This document shows, one piece after another, positions 49,367 to 60,124 of a stretch of DNA of 64,000 nt (positions are counted from its first letter, which is position 1; every line of letters begins with the position of its first letter). The stretch comes from Nitrospirota bacterium (lineage in GTDB: Bacteria > Nitrospirota > JACRHL01): positions 1 to 64,000 of the forward strand of contig JAOUFN010000008.1 of assembly GCA_029858285.1 (NCBI GenBank). The letters are read 5' to 3'. A program made the translations under genes and the position numbers. The notes beneath the pieces were generated by a model, which saw nothing but the letters and a program-made list of their open reading frames with translations, was not told the origin of the DNA and made no database searches.

Positions 49367-51196
49367 TTACGCCGGGGTGGCGGCGATGCCCTGTTGGGAG
49401 AGAATTTCGTCCAGGTCCGCCGAGTCCAGGGTTTCCCTTTCCACCAGTGCCTCGGCAATCGCAATCAGGGCGTTGCGATGGTCGGTGATAAGTTTTTTGG
49501 CGCGGGTGTAGTTGTCTGTCACCAGCTGCTTCACTTCCTGGTCGATGGCCACTGCGGTGGCCTCACTGTAATCCCGGTGCTGGGAGATTTCGCGACCGAG
49601 GAAAATTTCCTCCTGGGCACGGCCGTAGGACAGGGGTCCCATGGCTTCGCTCATGCCCCACTGGGTGACCATCTTGCGCGCCAGTTCGGTGGCGCGCTCA
49701 ATATCGTTGCCCGCACCGGTGCTGACGCGACCGATGAAAACTTCCTCGGCGATGCGGCCACCCATCAGGATTGCCAGGTTGTTGATGAGGAAGTCTTTGT
49801 AATAGGTGTAACGGTCTTCCTTGGGCAACTGCATGGTGACACCCAGTGCCTGGCCGCGTGGAATCACCGTGACCTTATGTACCGGGTCGGTGCCTGGCAG
49901 CAGGCGGGCGACCAGGGCGTGACCGGCCTCGTGGTAAGCGGTGTTGCGTTTCTCTTCTTCGCTGAGCACGGCGCTTTTGCGCTCCACGCCCATGATGATC
50001 TTGTCCTTGGCGTCCTCGAAATCGAGCATCTCCACCTGGCTTTTGCCACGCCGGGCGGCCAGAAGTGCGGCCTCGTTGACCAGGTTTTCCAGGTCGGCAC
50101 CGGAGAATCCGGGGGTGCCACGGGCGATGATCTCCAGGTTCACTTCGGGGGCCAGGGGCACCTTTTTGGTATGCACCTTGAGCACTTCGACGCGGCCCTT
50201 GATGTCGGGACGGCCCACATACACCTGACGGTCAAACCGGCCGGGGCGCAAAAGTGCCGGGTCGAGCACGTCCGGGCGGTTGGTGGCGGCCACCAGAATC
50301 ACCCCTTCGGTGGCCTCGAAGCCGTCCATCTCCACCAGCAACTGGTTGAGTGTCTGCTCGCGCTCGTCGTGGCCGCCGCCCAGCCCTGCCCCACGCAGAC
50401 GGCCCACGGCGTCGATCTCGTCGATAAAAATGATACACGGGGCGTGCTTGCGCCCCTGCTCGAACAGGTCGCGCACGCGGCTGGCGCCGACGCCCACGAA
50501 CATTTCCACGAAGTCGGAACCGGAAATGGACAAAAACGGCACCCCGGCCTCACCGGCGATGGCCTTGGCGAGCAGGGTCTTGCCGGTACCGGGGGGGCCG
50601 ACCACCAGCACGCCCTTGGGAATGCGGCCACCGAGTTTCTGGAACTTGGGCGGGTCCTTGAGGAATTCAACGATCTCCTGTACCTCGACCTTGGCCTCGT
50701 CCACCCCGGCCACGTCGGCGAAGGTGACCTTTTTCTTGTCTTCCGACAGCACCTGGGCACGGCTTTTGCCAAAGCTCATGGCGCGGTTGCCGCCGGACTG
50801 CATCTGGCGGATGAAGAAGACCCACAGGGCGATGATCAGCAGCATCGGCCCCCAGGACAGCAGGAAGGTAACGTACCAGGGGCTCTTGTCCGCCGGGCGC
50901 ACGGTGATGCGCACCTGCTGGCCACGCAGCTTGGGCAGTAACTCCGGATCCTGCGCCGTGTAGGTGCGGAACTGGGTGCCGTCCTTGGTGTGGCCGGTGA
51001 TGGTGTTTTCCTTGATCACCACATCGGCAATCTGTCCCGCTTCCACTGCGGCCATGAATTCGGAGAACGGCTTGTCCTCTTCTGCCGGGTTGTTCGGCAC
51101 GCTGGACAGGTTGATGACCAGAACCATGAGCAGCCCGATGATGATCCACAGGGCCAGGTTCTTGTGCTTTGGATTCATTTGTGGTTCTTGTGCCAT
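49367..51196 (-). CDS. ftsH: ATP-dependent zinc metalloprotease FtsH
   Basis: The 609-residue membrane protease has two N-terminal helices (about 14-31 and 109-130) around a periplasmic domain. The AAA+ module follows, with Walker A GPPGTGKT (200-207), Walker [10 protein letters not shown], and SRH residues in [18 protein letters not shown]. The HEAGH zinc motif is in the protease domain. It degrades membrane and regulatory proteins, including LpxC in many Gram-negatives. ATG 51196 ([11 protein letters not shown]) is preferred over ATG 51178. It follows hpt by 55 bases. Confidence 0.97.
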   Translation of the reverse strand: MAQEPQMNPKHKNLALWIIIGLLMVLVINLSSVPNNPAEEDKPFSEFMAAVEAGQIADVVIKENTITGHTKDGTQFRTYTAQDPELLPKLRGQQVRITVRPADKSPWYVTFLLSWGPMLLIIALWVFFIRQMQSGGNRAMSFGKSRAQVLSEDKKKVTFADVAGVDEAKVEVQEIVEFLKDPPKFQKLGGRIPKGVLVVGPPGTGKTLLAKAIAGEAGVPFLSISGSDFVEMFVGVGASRVRDLFEQGRKHAPCIIFIDEIDAVGRLRGAGLGGGHDEREQTLNQLLVEMDGFEATEGVILVAATNRPDVLDPALLRPGRFDRQVYVGRPDIKGRVEVLKVHTKKVPLAPEVNLEIIARGTPGFSGADLENLVNEAALLAARRGKSQVEMLDFEDAKDKIIMGVERKSAVLSEEEKRNTAYHEAGHALVARLLPGTDPVHKVTVIPRGQALGVTMQLPKEDRYTYYKDFLINNLAILMGGRIAEEVFIGRVSTGAGNDIERATELARKMVTQWGMSEAMGPLSYGRAQEEIFLGREISQHRDYSEATAVAIDQEVKQLVTDNYTRAKKLITDHRNALIAIAEALVERETLDSADLDEILSQQGIAATPA

Positions 51197-51251
51197 CACT
51201 CGCCGGCGGCTTAAAGGGAAGGGTTGATCGTAACACACCCCCGGGGGGTGC

Positions 51252-51836
51252 TCAACCGGAGCTGGGGTGGGAGCCTTCACCCTCTGGATTATCCAGCGAT
51301 GCGATATAGGGCAGGTTGCGGTAGCGTTCGTTGTAGTCCAGGCCGTAGCCCACCACAAACAGGTCGGGGATGGTGAAGCCGATGTAGTTGACCGGCACCT
51401 CCATGCGGCGCCGACTGGGCTTGTCCAGCAGGGTGCAGGCGGAGAGTGATGCCGGATTTTTGGTGAGCAGCATCTTCTGCAGGTAACGCATGGTGACACC
51501 GGAATCCACGATATCCTCGATGATCATCACGTGACGGCCCTGCATGTCATCGATAAACTCCGGCTGGGCGATGGTGCGCACCTCGCCGCTGGTGGCGGTG
51601 CGACCAGCGTAGGATTTGACCTGGATGAAATCCATTACCACCGGTACCTGAATGTGGCGCACCAGATCGGTGTAGAACATGGCCGCCCCCTTGAGCACGC
51701 CGATGGCGAGAATTTCGCGCCCCTCGTAATCCCGGGATATCTGCAATGCCAGTTGGCGGATGCGGTCGGACAAGGTTTTGGCGTCGATCAGCGCCTTGCC
51801 GAATTTACGCTCCGTCACCGCTTTTCTCCTGTTCAT
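51252..51836 (-). CDS. hpt: Hypoxanthine phosphoribosyltransferase
   Basis: The 194-residue purine-salvage enzyme carries the PRPP-binding motif [13 protein letters not shown], the [17 protein letters not shown] loop, the DFIQVKSY segment and [19 protein letters not shown] at the end. It overlaps the tilS stop by four bases. The tilS-hpt-ftsH order is widely conserved. Confidence 0.96.
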   Translation of the reverse strand: MNRRKAVTERKFGKALIDAKTLSDRIRQLALQISRDYEGREILAIGVLKGAAMFYTDLVRHIQVPVVMDFIQVKSYAGRTATSGEVRTIAQPEFIDDMQGRHVMIIEDIVDSGVTMRYLQKMLLTKNPASLSACTLLDKPSRRRMEVPVNYIGFTIPDLFVVGYGLDYNERYRNLPYIASLDNPEGEGSHPSSG

Positions 51837-53263
51837 GGGGCGAGTGTCCTTGTCCGCAAGGCCAGGGACAGGTGTCCATCCCGGGGGCTGTTCAGGCTAT
51901 TTTTTACCATAAAGCGCGCATCCTGTCGCATCCCCACCACCCACAACAGCCCTTCCGGGGCCTCCACCAGCGGCACGCGGTCCCGCTGCGGGCGCGGCAC
52001 CCGGGTATCGATGAAATAATCCTGGAGCTTTTTGTGCCGCCCGCCCATGCCCGCGGGGCAAAAGCGGTCGCCGGGGCGGCGTGAGCGCACCACGAGGGGG
52101 CCGCTGAAGGCTGCCACATCGAACCACACCCAGCCGTCGTCCGGCGCCAGACCGGCCCCCCCGGTGCGGGCCTCGATGGCGAGCCCGGCCCAAGGCACGG
52201 GAGTTTCCCCCGGCACCTGTAGCGGAACGGCGGAGGCCGTTTGTTGCGTCCGGGAGTTCGGCGTCTGGGTTGCCGGAGCGCCGGGGGTGGTCAGCCACAG
52301 GGAGCCGGAGCGGGCGTCGGCGCGCACCCCGCCGGGCAGGTCAAGATGGCGTCCGCCGCCTTTGCGGAACAGATCGCGCAGGGCCTCTACATGGGTCAGG
52401 TGGGGGGGGCGTCCGGCCAGTTCCCCAAGGGCACGACGCAATACGCGCCGCGCCAGCGCCGGGGGCAGGGAGGCCAGCCGGGCCGCGTCCATGCGCAGGC
52501 CGCCGGGGATCGGCCGCGCCAGTTCGGCGTAGTGGCCGGACGCTGCCTCCTCCAGCCAGGCGTGGTCGTCCGCCAGCAGTCCGGCGGTACGCGACAGGGT
52601 GGTGGCGATGGCCGGGTTGAGGGCGCGCAGCACCGGCATCACCTGGTGGCGGATGCGGCCACGCGGGTAGCGCTGGTCGCGGTTGCTGGAGTCCTCCACG
52701 TGGGTCAGCCCGTGTTCCCGGGCGTACTGTTCCAGGGCCGCGCGGGTCTCTCCCAGCAGGGGTCGGATCAGCGGGCCGTTTTGCCTGGCCATGCCGGACA
52801 GCCCGCCGCTGCCTGTGCCACTGGCCAGCCGCAGCAGCATGGTTTCGCCCTGGTCGTCGGCGTGGTGGGCGGTGGCGATGCGTTCCGCGCCACAGGCGGC
52901 GGCGGCCTCGCGCAGGAAGGCATGGCGCACGCGGCGGGCGGCGGTGTGTGGAGATTCTCCCGACTGACGCCGCACCTCACGGCGTTCGGTCATCAATTTC
53001 ACCCCCAGCCTGGCGCACAGGCCCACGCAGAAGCTCTGGTCACGGTCGGCCTCGGCTCCGCGCAGGCCGTGGTGCAGGTGGGCGGCGCTCACCTTTACCC
53101 CCCGTAGCGGGGCCAGGTCCACCAGCAGATGCAGCAGCACTACCGAATCCAGCCCGCCGGACAGGGCCACCAACACGCGACCACCGGGGGGGAGCAGCGG
53201 AGGGTGCGCCGCGAGGGTGGCGCGTAGCCGCAGGTGGAGGGGGTAACGCGGGGGCGTAGACAC
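51833..53263 (-). CDS. tilS: tRNA(Ile)-lysidine synthetase
   Basis: The 476-residue enzyme modifies C34 of the AUA-decoding tRNA-Ile to lysidine using ATP and lysine. The PP-loop is SGGLDS (35-40), and HHGLRGAEADRDQSF and ATAHHADDQGETMLLRLASG are conserved. A C-terminal domain carries FCPAGMGGRHKKLQDYFID. A Thr/Pro/Ala-rich insert lies around 370-400. GTG 53263 overlaps the ribF stop by one base; further upstream is a shadow of ribF. Confidence 0.94.
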   Translation of the reverse strand: MSTPPRYPLHLRLRATLAAHPPLLPPGGRVLVALSGGLDSVVLLHLLVDLAPLRGVKVSAAHLHHGLRGAEADRDQSFCVGLCARLGVKLMTERREVRRQSGESPHTAARRVRHAFLREAAAACGAERIATAHHADDQGETMLLRLASGTGSGGLSGMARQNGPLIRPLLGETRAALEQYAREHGLTHVEDSSNRDQRYPRGRIRHQVMPVLRALNPAIATTLSRTAGLLADDHAWLEEAASGHYAELARPIPGGLRMDAARLASLPPALARRVLRRALGELAGRPPHLTHVEALRDLFRKGGGRHLDLPGGVRADARSGSLWLTTPGAPATQTPNSRTQQTASAVPLQVPGETPVPWAGLAIEARTGGAGLAPDDGWVWFDVAAFSGPLVVRSRRPGDRFCPAGMGGRHKKLQDYFIDTRVPRPQRDRVPLVEAPEGLLWVVGMRQDARFMVKNSLNSPRDGHLSLALRTRTLAP

Positions 53264-54270
53264 TAGGGTGTCCCCATGGCTGCGCCCGCTTTCAGCAGGT
53301 GGCGCGCAGCCTCCAGGTCCTGGGCGATCTGCAGCTTGAGCGCCTCGGCGCCCTCGAAGGTCATCTCCGGGCGCACCCGGTCCACAAAATCCACGCGGAT
53401 GCGGTGCTCGTAAAGATCGCGGAAGTCGTCCAGCAGGTGAACCTCGATCAGCCGCGTCACCTCCAGAAAGGTGGGACGGGTGCCAATGTAGACAATGGCG
53501 TCGTGCCGGGACGGGGGAGCGGGGGGAACCGGGGCGTCGGCGGGGTGTCCGGGGGACGGCGTGTCCCGGGAGGCGGGTTCCCACACCGCCACGCGGGCGA
53601 CGTAAACGCCGTTCTCGGGCACCAGTTCCTCGGGAATTTCCAGATTGGCGGTGGGATAGCCCAGTTCCCGGCCCCGGGCGCGGCCCGCGACCACCTTGCC
53701 CTTCAGGCAGTATGGCCGGGCCAGCATGAGGCTGGCCTGGGCCACATCGCCCCGGCGCAGCAGGGCGCGCACCCGGGACGACGACACGCGTTGGCCGTCG
53801 GTGGTGAACACGTCCTGGGCCGAGACCCGGAAGCCGTAGCGGCGCCCCAGTTCAGTGAGGGTTTCCACGTTACCGGAGCGGCCCATGCCGAATTTGTAGT
53901 TGCCACCCACGAACACCTCACGCACGCTCAGGGGCGACAGCACCCGGCGCACGAACTGTTCCGGCCCCAAGGCCGAAAACGCCTCGTCGAAATGCAGGCA
54001 GACGGTCAGGTCCACGCCGAGGACGGCAAACTGCTCGGCCTTGTCTTCGAAGGTGGTGAGCATGTCGTGGGGCAGGTCGGGGCGTAAAAGCAGGGTGGGG
54101 TGCGGGTCGAAGGTGAGCACCGCCGTCTCGCGTCCGGTGGCGCGAGCCTGGGCCACGGCGGCCGCCAGCACCTTGCGGTGCCCCAGGTGCACGCCGTCGA
54201 AATTGCCGATGGCCAGCACCCGGCCAAGGGATGCCGCCGGCACCTGATCCACATGACGGGCGATGCGCAT
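53263..54270 (-). CDS. ribF: Bifunctional riboflavin kinase / FMN adenylyltransferase
   Basis: The 335-residue protein makes FMN and FAD. The adenylyltransferase half has GNFDGVHLGHRK (22-33) and VFVGGNYKFGMGRSGN; the kinase half has KGKVVAGRARGRELGYPTAN and later YIGTRPTF. Between the latter two lies an unusual Pro/Ala/Ser-rich insert of some 28 residues (DTPSPGHPADAPVPPAPPSR). It lies 22 bases after hemB. FAD made here would serve AprA, among others. Confidence 0.95.
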   Translation of the reverse strand: MRIARHVDQVPAASLGRVLAIGNFDGVHLGHRKVLAAAVAQARATGRETAVLTFDPHPTLLLRPDLPHDMLTTFEDKAEQFAVLGVDLTVCLHFDEAFSALGPEQFVRRVLSPLSVREVFVGGNYKFGMGRSGNVETLTELGRRYGFRVSAQDVFTTDGQRVSSSRVRALLRRGDVAQASLMLARPYCLKGKVVAGRARGRELGYPTANLEIPEELVPENGVYVARVAVWEPASRDTPSPGHPADAPVPPAPPSRHDAIVYIGTRPTFLEVTRLIEVHLLDDFRDLYEHRIRVDFVDRVRPEMTFEGAEALKLQIAQDLEAARHLLKAGAAMGTP

Positions 54271-54292
54271 GGTGTAATCCGGCGTGGGCTGC

Positions 54293-55279
54293 CTAGGCCA
54301 GCAGCCGGGCCGCCTCCTTGGCGTGATAGGTGAGGATCAGATCGGCCCCGGCACGGCGCATGGCCAAAAGGGTTTCCAGCATCACCCGGTCGCCGTCGAT
54401 CCACCCGGCGCGGGCGGCGGCCTTGACCATGGCGTACTCACCGGACACGTTGTAGGCCGCCAGGGGCACGTCGCATACCTCGCGCACGGCGCGCAGAATG
54501 TCCAGGTAGGCGAGGGCGGGTTTGACCATCACCATGTCCGCCCCCTCTTCCAGATCGATGAGGGTTTCGCGCACCGCCTCGCGGGCGTTGGCCGGGTCCA
54601 TTTGATAGCTGCGCCGGTCGCCGAATTGCGGGGTGGAATCGGCGGCGTCACGGAATGGGCCGTAGTAGGCACTGGCGAATTTAGTGGAGTAAGACAGGAT
54701 CGGCGTCTGCTCGAACCCCCCCTTGTCCAGCCCCTCGCGAATGGCCGCGACGCGGCCGTCCATCATGTCCGAGGGGGCCACGATGTCGGCCCCGGCGCGG
54801 GCGTGGGAGACGGCCTCCTTCACCAGCAGTTGCACGGTGGGGTCGTTGTCCACCTGTTGCTCTCCCCGGGTGTCCCTGATGACGCCGCAGTGGCCGTGGT
54901 CGGTGTATTCGCACAGGCACACGTCGGTAATGACGGTCAGCTCCGGCACCGTCTTCTTGATGGCGCGCACTGCTTGCTGGACCACGCCGTTATCGTCCCA
55001 GGCGCCGGAGCCGGTAGCATCCTTGTGCTCGGGGATGCCGAACAGGATTACTGCCGGTATGCCCAGGGCGCGCACCTCTTCGCACTCGCGCGCGATCTGG
55101 TCCACCGACATCTGGTAGACGCCGGGCATGGAAACCACCTCGTTTTTCACCCCCTCGCCAGGCACTGCGAACAGGGGGTAGATGAAGTCGTCCGGCGACA
55201 GGCGGGTTTCCCGCACCATGCGGCGCAGTGATTCGGTGCGCCGCAGGCGGCGCGGGCGGGGCATGGAAACGAAGCTCAT
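54293..55279 (-). CDS. hemB: Delta-aminolevulinic acid dehydratase (porphobilinogen synthase)
   Basis: The 328-residue enzyme condenses two ALA molecules to porphobilinogen. The active lysines are in [16 protein letters not shown] and [12 protein letters not shown]. The cysteine cluster [12 protein letters not shown] indicates a zinc-dependent active site. ATG 55279 overlaps the cobA/hemD stop (ATGA). Confidence 0.97.
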   Translation of the reverse strand: MSFVSMPRPRRLRRTESLRRMVRETRLSPDDFIYPLFAVPGEGVKNEVVSMPGVYQMSVDQIARECEEVRALGIPAVILFGIPEHKDATGSGAWDDNGVVQQAVRAIKKTVPELTVITDVCLCEYTDHGHCGVIRDTRGEQQVDNDPTVQLLVKEAVSHARAGADIVAPSDMMDGRVAAIREGLDKGGFEQTPILSYSTKFASAYYGPFRDAADSTPQFGDRRSYQMDPANAREAVRETLIDLEEGADMVMVKPALAYLDILRAVREVCDVPLAAYNVSGEYAMVKAAARAGWIDGDRVMLETLLAMRRAGADLILTYHAKEAARLLA

Positions 55280-56847
55280 GGTGTGTCTCCTTGCGTGTCT
55301 GGCGCGTGGCCACCGCGTTGGTGACGCGGGCCGAGAGTGGCGGCGTCGGTACGGATGGCGTCCACCAGAGCCGCAACGGCGGGGGTATCGGGTTGCAGGT
55401 GTACGGTCAGGCCCAGTTCGCGGCAGGTGGCGGCGGTCACCGGGCCGATGGCGCAGGTACGGGCCGGAGCCAGCGTGGCACGGAAGGCGGCATCCCCCAG
55501 CAGCCGGTGCAGGTTGCGCACTGTGGAAGAACTGGTAAACACGGCATAGTCCAGGGGCGCGGCCAGCAGCCGTTCCCGGTCCAGCGTCTCCGGCGCCTCG
55601 CTGCGGTAGGCGGTCACCTGCTCCACGCGGGCACCGTGGGCGGCGAGGGTCTCGGGCAGCACCGGACGGGCCTGGGCGGCCTGCACCAGCAGGATGTTCT
55701 GGTCCTTGACGCCCTGCTCCACCAGCGCGGTGGCCAGCCCTTCGGCACGGGCGTCGGCGGGTACCAGATCGGCGTGGATGCCGTGGTTGGCCAGGGCGCG
55801 CGCGGTCTCGGTCCCCACTGCGGCGATGCGCACTCCGGCCAGGGCGCGGCTGTCCTTTCCGTGTTGCCCGAGGCTGGCGAACAGGGAGTCCACGCCGTTG
55901 GCGCTGGTGACCACCAGCCACCGGTACTTGTCCAGCGCGGCGGTGGCGGCGTGCAGCGGAGCCGGGTCGTCGGGGGGCACGATGCGGATGGTGGGTACCG
56001 CCACCACGTCGGCGCCGGCGCGGTCCAGTGCGCGGGCGAGCTGTCCCTGCTGTCCGGCGGCTCGGGTGACCAGAATGCGGCGTCCGAACAGGGGCAATGA
56101 CTCGAACCAGTTGATCTGTTCCCGCAGGGTCACCACCTCGCCCACCACGATCAGGGCCGGGGGCTGCAACCGGGCCTCCTCCACCCGCTGCGCCAGGTTG
56201 TCGAGGGTGCCGCTGACGGTGTGCTGGGCCGGGTGGGTGCCCCAGCGGATGGCCGCCGCCGGGGTGTCGGGGGACAGTCCCCCGGCGATCAGCCGCCGGG
56301 CGATATGGGGAAGGCGCTTGATGCCCATGAAGAACACCAGGGTGCCGCCGGTGCGGGCCAGTTCATCCCACTGCACCCGGGTGTCGGGGCGGGACGGATC
56401 TTCCTGACCGGTGACAAAGGTGACGGTGGCGTTCAGGCCCCGGTGGGTGAGGGGGATGCCCGCGTAAGCGGTGACGGCGGTGGCGGCGGTGACGCCGGGC
56501 ACCACCTCGAAGGGCACCCCGGCACTGGCCAGAGCCGCCGCCTCCTCGCCCCCGCGCCCGAAGATGAACGGATCGCCGCCCTTCAGGCGCGCGACGGTGA
56601 GGCCCCGCTGCGCCCGTTCCACCAGCAGGGCGTTGATATCCTCCTGGCGCATGTGGTGGTTGCCGTGGCGCTTGCCCGCGTATACCCGCTCCACCTCCGG
56701 GGCCAGGGACTCCAGCAGGGCCGGGTTGGCCAAGTAGTCATACACTACCACCTGCGCGGCCTCCAGGCATTCCAGCCCCTTGACGGTGATCAGGCCAGGG
56801 TCGCCGGGACCGGCGCCAATCAGGTAGACGGTGCCCGTCCTGCTCAT
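55276..56847 (-). CDS. Fused uroporphyrinogen-III C-methyltransferase / uroporphyrinogen-III synthase
   Basis: A 523-residue CobA-HemD fusion. Residues 1-250 are the SAM-dependent methyltransferase ([53 protein letters not shown]) that makes precorrin-2. Residues about 258-510 are HemD ([40 protein letters not shown]), which closes hydroxymethylbilane to uroporphyrinogen III. Both activities sit at the branch between heme and siroheme/B12. The fusion is common in Deltaproteobacteria and Firmicutes. It overlaps hemC and hemB at both ends. Confidence 0.96.
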   Translation of the reverse strand: MSRTGTVYLIGAGPGDPGLITVKGLECLEAAQVVVYDYLANPALLESLAPEVERVYAGKRHGNHHMRQEDINALLVERAQRGLTVARLKGGDPFIFGRGGEEAAALASAGVPFEVVPGVTAATAVTAYAGIPLTHRGLNATVTFVTGQEDPSRPDTRVQWDELARTGGTLVFFMGIKRLPHIARRLIAGGLSPDTPAAAIRWGTHPAQHTVSGTLDNLAQRVEEARLQPPALIVVGEVVTLREQINWFESLPLFGRRILVTRAAGQQGQLARALDRAGADVVAVPTIRIVPPDDPAPLHAATAALDKYRWLVVTSANGVDSLFASLGQHGKDSRALAGVRIAAVGTETARALANHGIHADLVPADARAEGLATALVEQGVKDQNILLVQAAQARPVLPETLAAHGARVEQVTAYRSEAPETLDRERLLAAPLDYAVFTSSSTVRNLHRLLGDAAFRATLAPARTCAIGPVTAATCRELGLTVHLQPDTPAVAALVDAIRTDAATLGPRHQRGGHAPDTQGDTP

Positions 56848-57818
56848 TTGCCGTCTTCCAGTTCCCGTCCGTAGACCTCTGTCAGGATGTCACGGCCACC
56901 TGCGGCCAGCACGGCCTCGGCCAGTTCCCGCCCCAGCCATTCGCAGTCGGCGGCAGGGGACTCGGCGGTCTTGCGGACCAGCCGCTTGCCATCCACACTA
57001 GCCACCAGTCCGGTAAGTTGCACGTTGGTGCCGTCGGTGGTCCGCCCCAGCGCCGCGATGGGTACCTGGCAGCCACCTTCCAGACGCAACAGGAAGGCGC
57101 GCTCGGCCTTGACGCACAGGGCGGTGTGGGGATCGCGGAACAGGTCCAGCACCGGGGTCAGGCGGGTGTCGCCGACACGGGATTCGATGCCCAGCGCTCC
57201 CTGTCCCACGGCGGGCAGGCAGATGTCGGGATCAAGGTACTCGCGCACCCGGTCGGCCCACCCCAGACGGCGTACCCCGGCGGCGGCCAGGATGATGGCG
57301 TCGTACTCCCCTTCGTCCAGCTTGCGCAGGCGGGTGTCCACATTGCCACGCAGCACTTCCACCCTGAGGTCGGGGCGGCGCGCCAGAATCTGGCTGCGGC
57401 GGCGCAGGGAACTGCTGCCGACGCGGGCGCCCCGGGGCAGGGTGTCCAGACTGGCGTGGTGGCCGGAGATCAGGGCGTCACGGCAGTCCTCGCGCTCGGG
57501 AATGGCGGACAGTTCCAGCCCGGCGGGGAGCTCGGCGGGGACGTCCTTCATGGAATGCACGGCCAGATCGGCGCTGTGGTCCAGCAGGGCTTCCTCGATC
57601 TCCTTGACGAACAGCCCTTTGCCGCCCACCTGGGCCAGGGGCACGTCGGTAATGCGGTCGCCGGTGGTCTTGATGATGTTCAATTCCACGCGCACTTGTG
57701 GAAAGTGCTGGCGGATGCGGTCTTTCACCCAGTTGGCCTGCCACAGGGCGAGTTGGCTGCCACGGGTGGCGATGGTGATGGTTGCGGGGGGCGTCTCGGG
57801 CTTGGTCACGGAGTACAC
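56844..57818 (-). CDS. hemC: Hydroxymethylbilane synthase (porphobilinogen deaminase)
   Basis: The 324-residue enzyme polymerises four porphobilinogen units on a dipyrromethane cofactor. The cofactor Cys is in LEGGCQVPIAALG. TIATRGSQLALWQANWV, HSMKDVPAELP, VGSSSLRRRSQI and LRGNVDTRLRKLDEGEYDAI are the other hallmarks. It starts 12 bases after hemA and overlaps the cobA/hemD start. Confidence 0.97.
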   Translation of the reverse strand: MYSVTKPETPPATITIATRGSQLALWQANWVKDRIRQHFPQVRVELNIIKTTGDRITDVPLAQVGGKGLFVKEIEEALLDHSADLAVHSMKDVPAELPAGLELSAIPEREDCRDALISGHHASLDTLPRGARVGSSSLRRRSQILARRPDLRVEVLRGNVDTRLRKLDEGEYDAIILAAAGVRRLGWADRVREYLDPDICLPAVGQGALGIESRVGDTRLTPVLDLFRDPHTALCVKAERAFLLRLEGGCQVPIAALGRTTDGTNVQLTGLVASVDGKRLVRKTAESPAADCEWLGRELAEAVLAAGGRDILTEVYGRELEDGK

Positions 57819-57830
57819 ACCTGTTGCGGG

Positions 57831-59282
57831 TTAACGGGGCCGGCCGCGCGAGGCGCTCCGGGGGAGGGGGTCCGGCAGGGGATCCGGGGGACTGTCGGCC
57901 GCATTGCCGACCGGGCTGTCGGGTGGGGCGTCTGCCGGGGTTTCGGTTGGAGCCTGCCGTTCCGGCAGGGCGAACAGCTTGCGGGTGATTTCCACCATCT
58001 CCTGACTGTCCCGGTCCTGGGCTTCGCGGCGCAGGCTGGTGAGGGGATTGTGGAGCAGCTTGTTGATGATGGAGGCGGCCAGCCCGCGCACCAGTTCGCG
58101 CTCTTTTTCCGACAGGTTCGGCAACTTGCCCAGCACGCGCTCGGCCTCGGAGCGGGCGATGGCGTCGGCGTGCTCGCGCAGAGCGGTGATGGTGGGCACC
58201 ACGTCCAGGGTGCGCAGCCAGCGGGCGGTGGAGTCCACCTCTTCGTCCACGATGCGCTCGGCCTTTCTGGCCTCTTCGCGGCGTTCCGCCAGGTTGGATT
58301 CCACCACCTGCTGAAGATCGTCGATGTCGTACAGGTAGACGTCGTTGACGCGGTTGACGTCGGGGGCGATATTGCGCGGAACCGAAATGTCGATCAGGAA
58401 CATGGGGCGGTGCTTGCGGGCGCGGATGGTGCGCGTCATCAGGTCACGGCCGATCACATAGTCGGGGGCGCCGGTGGAGCAGATGACGATGTCGGTCTCC
58501 ACCAGTTCGGTGGGGAAGGCGTCGAAGGGCACGGCACGCACCGTCACCGGTTCTGCGTCGGCCTCGCCCGGCTTCCGGCTGCTGGTGCCGATCTCGGCGC
58601 TCAGGCGGGTGGCAAGGCTCTGTGCGTTTTCCAGTGTGCGGGTGGAGATCACCACGTCGCGCACCCCGGCGCTGATCAGGTGGCGCAGGGCCAGTTCCGC
58701 CATTTCTCCGGCCCCGAGCAGCATCACGCGCTCGCGGGAGACATCGGAAAATACCTTGAGCGCCAGTTCCACTGCGGCGTAGCTGACCGATACCGCGCTC
58801 TGGGCGACGGCGGTTTCGGTACGCACCCGCTTGGCTACCGAGATGGCCTTCTTGACCACCTTGTTGAGCACCATGCCGCTGCTGCGGCAGGACAGGGCGG
58901 CCTCGAAGGCGTCCTTGAACTGGCCGAGGATCTGCGGCTCCCCCAGCACCATGGAATCGAGGCTGGAGGCGACCCGGAACATGTGGCCGATGGCGTCGTT
59001 GCCGGGATAGTGGTACAGGTGTGGCAAAAGGTGGGCGGGGGTGGTGTCGCCGGCCCGGCGGGCAAAGAATTCGGAAATACCCGAAAAGCCGTCCTCGGCG
59101 GTGTCGGCCACTGCGTACACCTCCACCCGGTTGCAGGTGGAGAGCACCATGGCCTCGCGTACAGCGCCGTCACCGGTGAGTTGGCGGCAGGCCTCCGGGA
59201 GCGCCTCCGCCCCCAGGGCCAGACGCTCGCGCACCTCCACCGGGGCGGTTTTGTGGGACAGTCCGACGACGATCAATTGCAC
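57831..59282 (-). CDS. hemA: Glutamyl-tRNA reductase with a Pro-rich C-terminal tail
   Basis: The 483-residue NADPH enzyme reduces glutamyl-tRNA to glutamate-1-semialdehyde, the first step of the C5 heme pathway. The catalytic Cys is C50 in STCNRVEVYA; VGLSHKTAPVEVRERLAL, GEPQILGQFKDAF and LLGAGEMAELALRHL follow. GTG 59282, behind GGGGAGGA, is the likely start; a TTG at 59309 is open. The last 45 residues are a Pro/Asp/Ser/Arg-rich tail absent from typical HemA, perhaps regulatory since HemA turnover is often controlled. Confidence 0.96.
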   Translation of the reverse strand: MQLIVVGLSHKTAPVEVRERLALGAEALPEACRQLTGDGAVREAMVLSTCNRVEVYAVADTAEDGFSGISEFFARRAGDTTPAHLLPHLYHYPGNDAIGHMFRVASSLDSMVLGEPQILGQFKDAFEAALSCRSSGMVLNKVVKKAISVAKRVRTETAVAQSAVSVSYAAVELALKVFSDVSRERVMLLGAGEMAELALRHLISAGVRDVVISTRTLENAQSLATRLSAEIGTSSRKPGEADAEPVTVRAVPFDAFPTELVETDIVICSTGAPDYVIGRDLMTRTIRARKHRPMFLIDISVPRNIAPDVNRVNDVYLYDIDDLQQVVESNLAERREEARKAERIVDEEVDSTARWLRTLDVVPTITALREHADAIARSEAERVLGKLPNLSEKERELVRGLAASIINKLLHNPLTSLRREAQDRDSQEMVEITRKLFALPERQAPTETPADAPPDSPVGNAADSPPDPLPDPLPRSASRGRPR

Positions 59283-59305
59283 TCTGGCGGATCCTCCCCG
59301 GAGGC

Positions 59306-60124
59306 TCAAAAATGCCGGTGCTCGCCGAGCACCACATCAATGCCCATGAAGCTGAGCATGACCGCGAGAAACCCGGCGATGGCCAGATACGCCCCGCGCT
59401 GGGCGCGCATCCCCAGCCAGTAACGCCCCAGCAGCATGAGCAGGTAAAACCCCCACACCAGCAGGCTGACGGTTTCCTTGGGGGTCCATTCCCAGTAGTG
59501 GCCCCACACATACCGCGCGCCGATGGCCCCGGACAGCAGCCCCAGTGTGGTGAGGGGGAAGCCCCCCAGAACGCCCCTGGCGATCATGGCGTCGCACACC
59601 TCCAGGGGCGGCAACTGGGCGTACAGGTTGCCAAAGTGCTTGCTCTTTAGCAGGCGCATCTGGATGACATACATGATGCCGGCCAGAAACGAGATGCAGA
59701 ACGCCACAGCTCCCAACACCATCAGTGAGGTATGCAGGGTCAGGCCCAGCCCCTGCAGGCGTGGATCGAGGGGGGCTGCGGAGGTGCGCAACAGGGCCGC
59801 GGCGAACACCGACAGGAATGCCAGCGGCACCGCGAACGCCCCCAGCACATGGATGCGCAGGCGGAAATCGAACAGCAGGAACACCAGAATCAAGGTCCAC
59901 GAAAAGAACGACGCCGCCTCGTAGGCGGTGGTGACGGGAAATCCGCCCAGTTCGCGCCAGCGCACCGTGAGGGCGGCGGTGTGGAAGACAAACCCCGCCA
60001 GCGTGCCACCGAGGGCTGCCGCCAGCAGCGTTTCGCGGCGGCCGCTGCCCGGCAGATAGACGAGGAACAGTACCGCCGCGATCAGGTAGGCGGTCATGGC
60101 CAGTTCAAAATAGAGGACGTTCAC
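59306..60124 (-). CDS. CcsA/HemX-type cytochrome c assembly membrane protein
   Basis: A 272-residue protein with about eight helices and the heme-handling WWD-like motif GHYWEWTPKETVSLLVW (208-224), where Thr replaces the usual Asp of WxWDPKE. Histidines in helices (FHTAAL, LHTSLMVLGA) could ligate heme. Such genes beside hemA are called ccsA, ccsX or hemX and act in heme delivery to cytochrome c, or affect HemA level. GTG 60124 follows AAGGGA. It heads the long run to the tetraheme cytochrome. A resB/ccsB partner is not in the window. Confidence 0.88.
   Translation of the reverse strand: MNVLYFELAMTAYLIAAVLFLVYLPGSGRRETLLAAALGGTLAGFVFHTAALTVRWRELGGFPVTTAYEAASFFSWTLILVFLLFDFRLRIHVLGAFAVPLAFLSVFAAALLRTSAAPLDPRLQGLGLTLHTSLMVLGAVAFCISFLAGIMYVIQMRLLKSKHFGNLYAQLPPLEVCDAMIARGVLGGFPLTTLGLLSGAIGARYVWGHYWEWTPKETVSLLVWGFYLLMLLGRYWLGMRAQRGAYLAIAGFLAVMLSFMGIDVVLGEHRHF

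Noticed and set aside
57018-59423. An 801-codon open frame on the plus strand opposite hemC and hemA
   Set aside because: It is antisense to two clearly identified enzymes, has no recognisable domain, and is explained by high G+C removing stop codons from the complementary frame.
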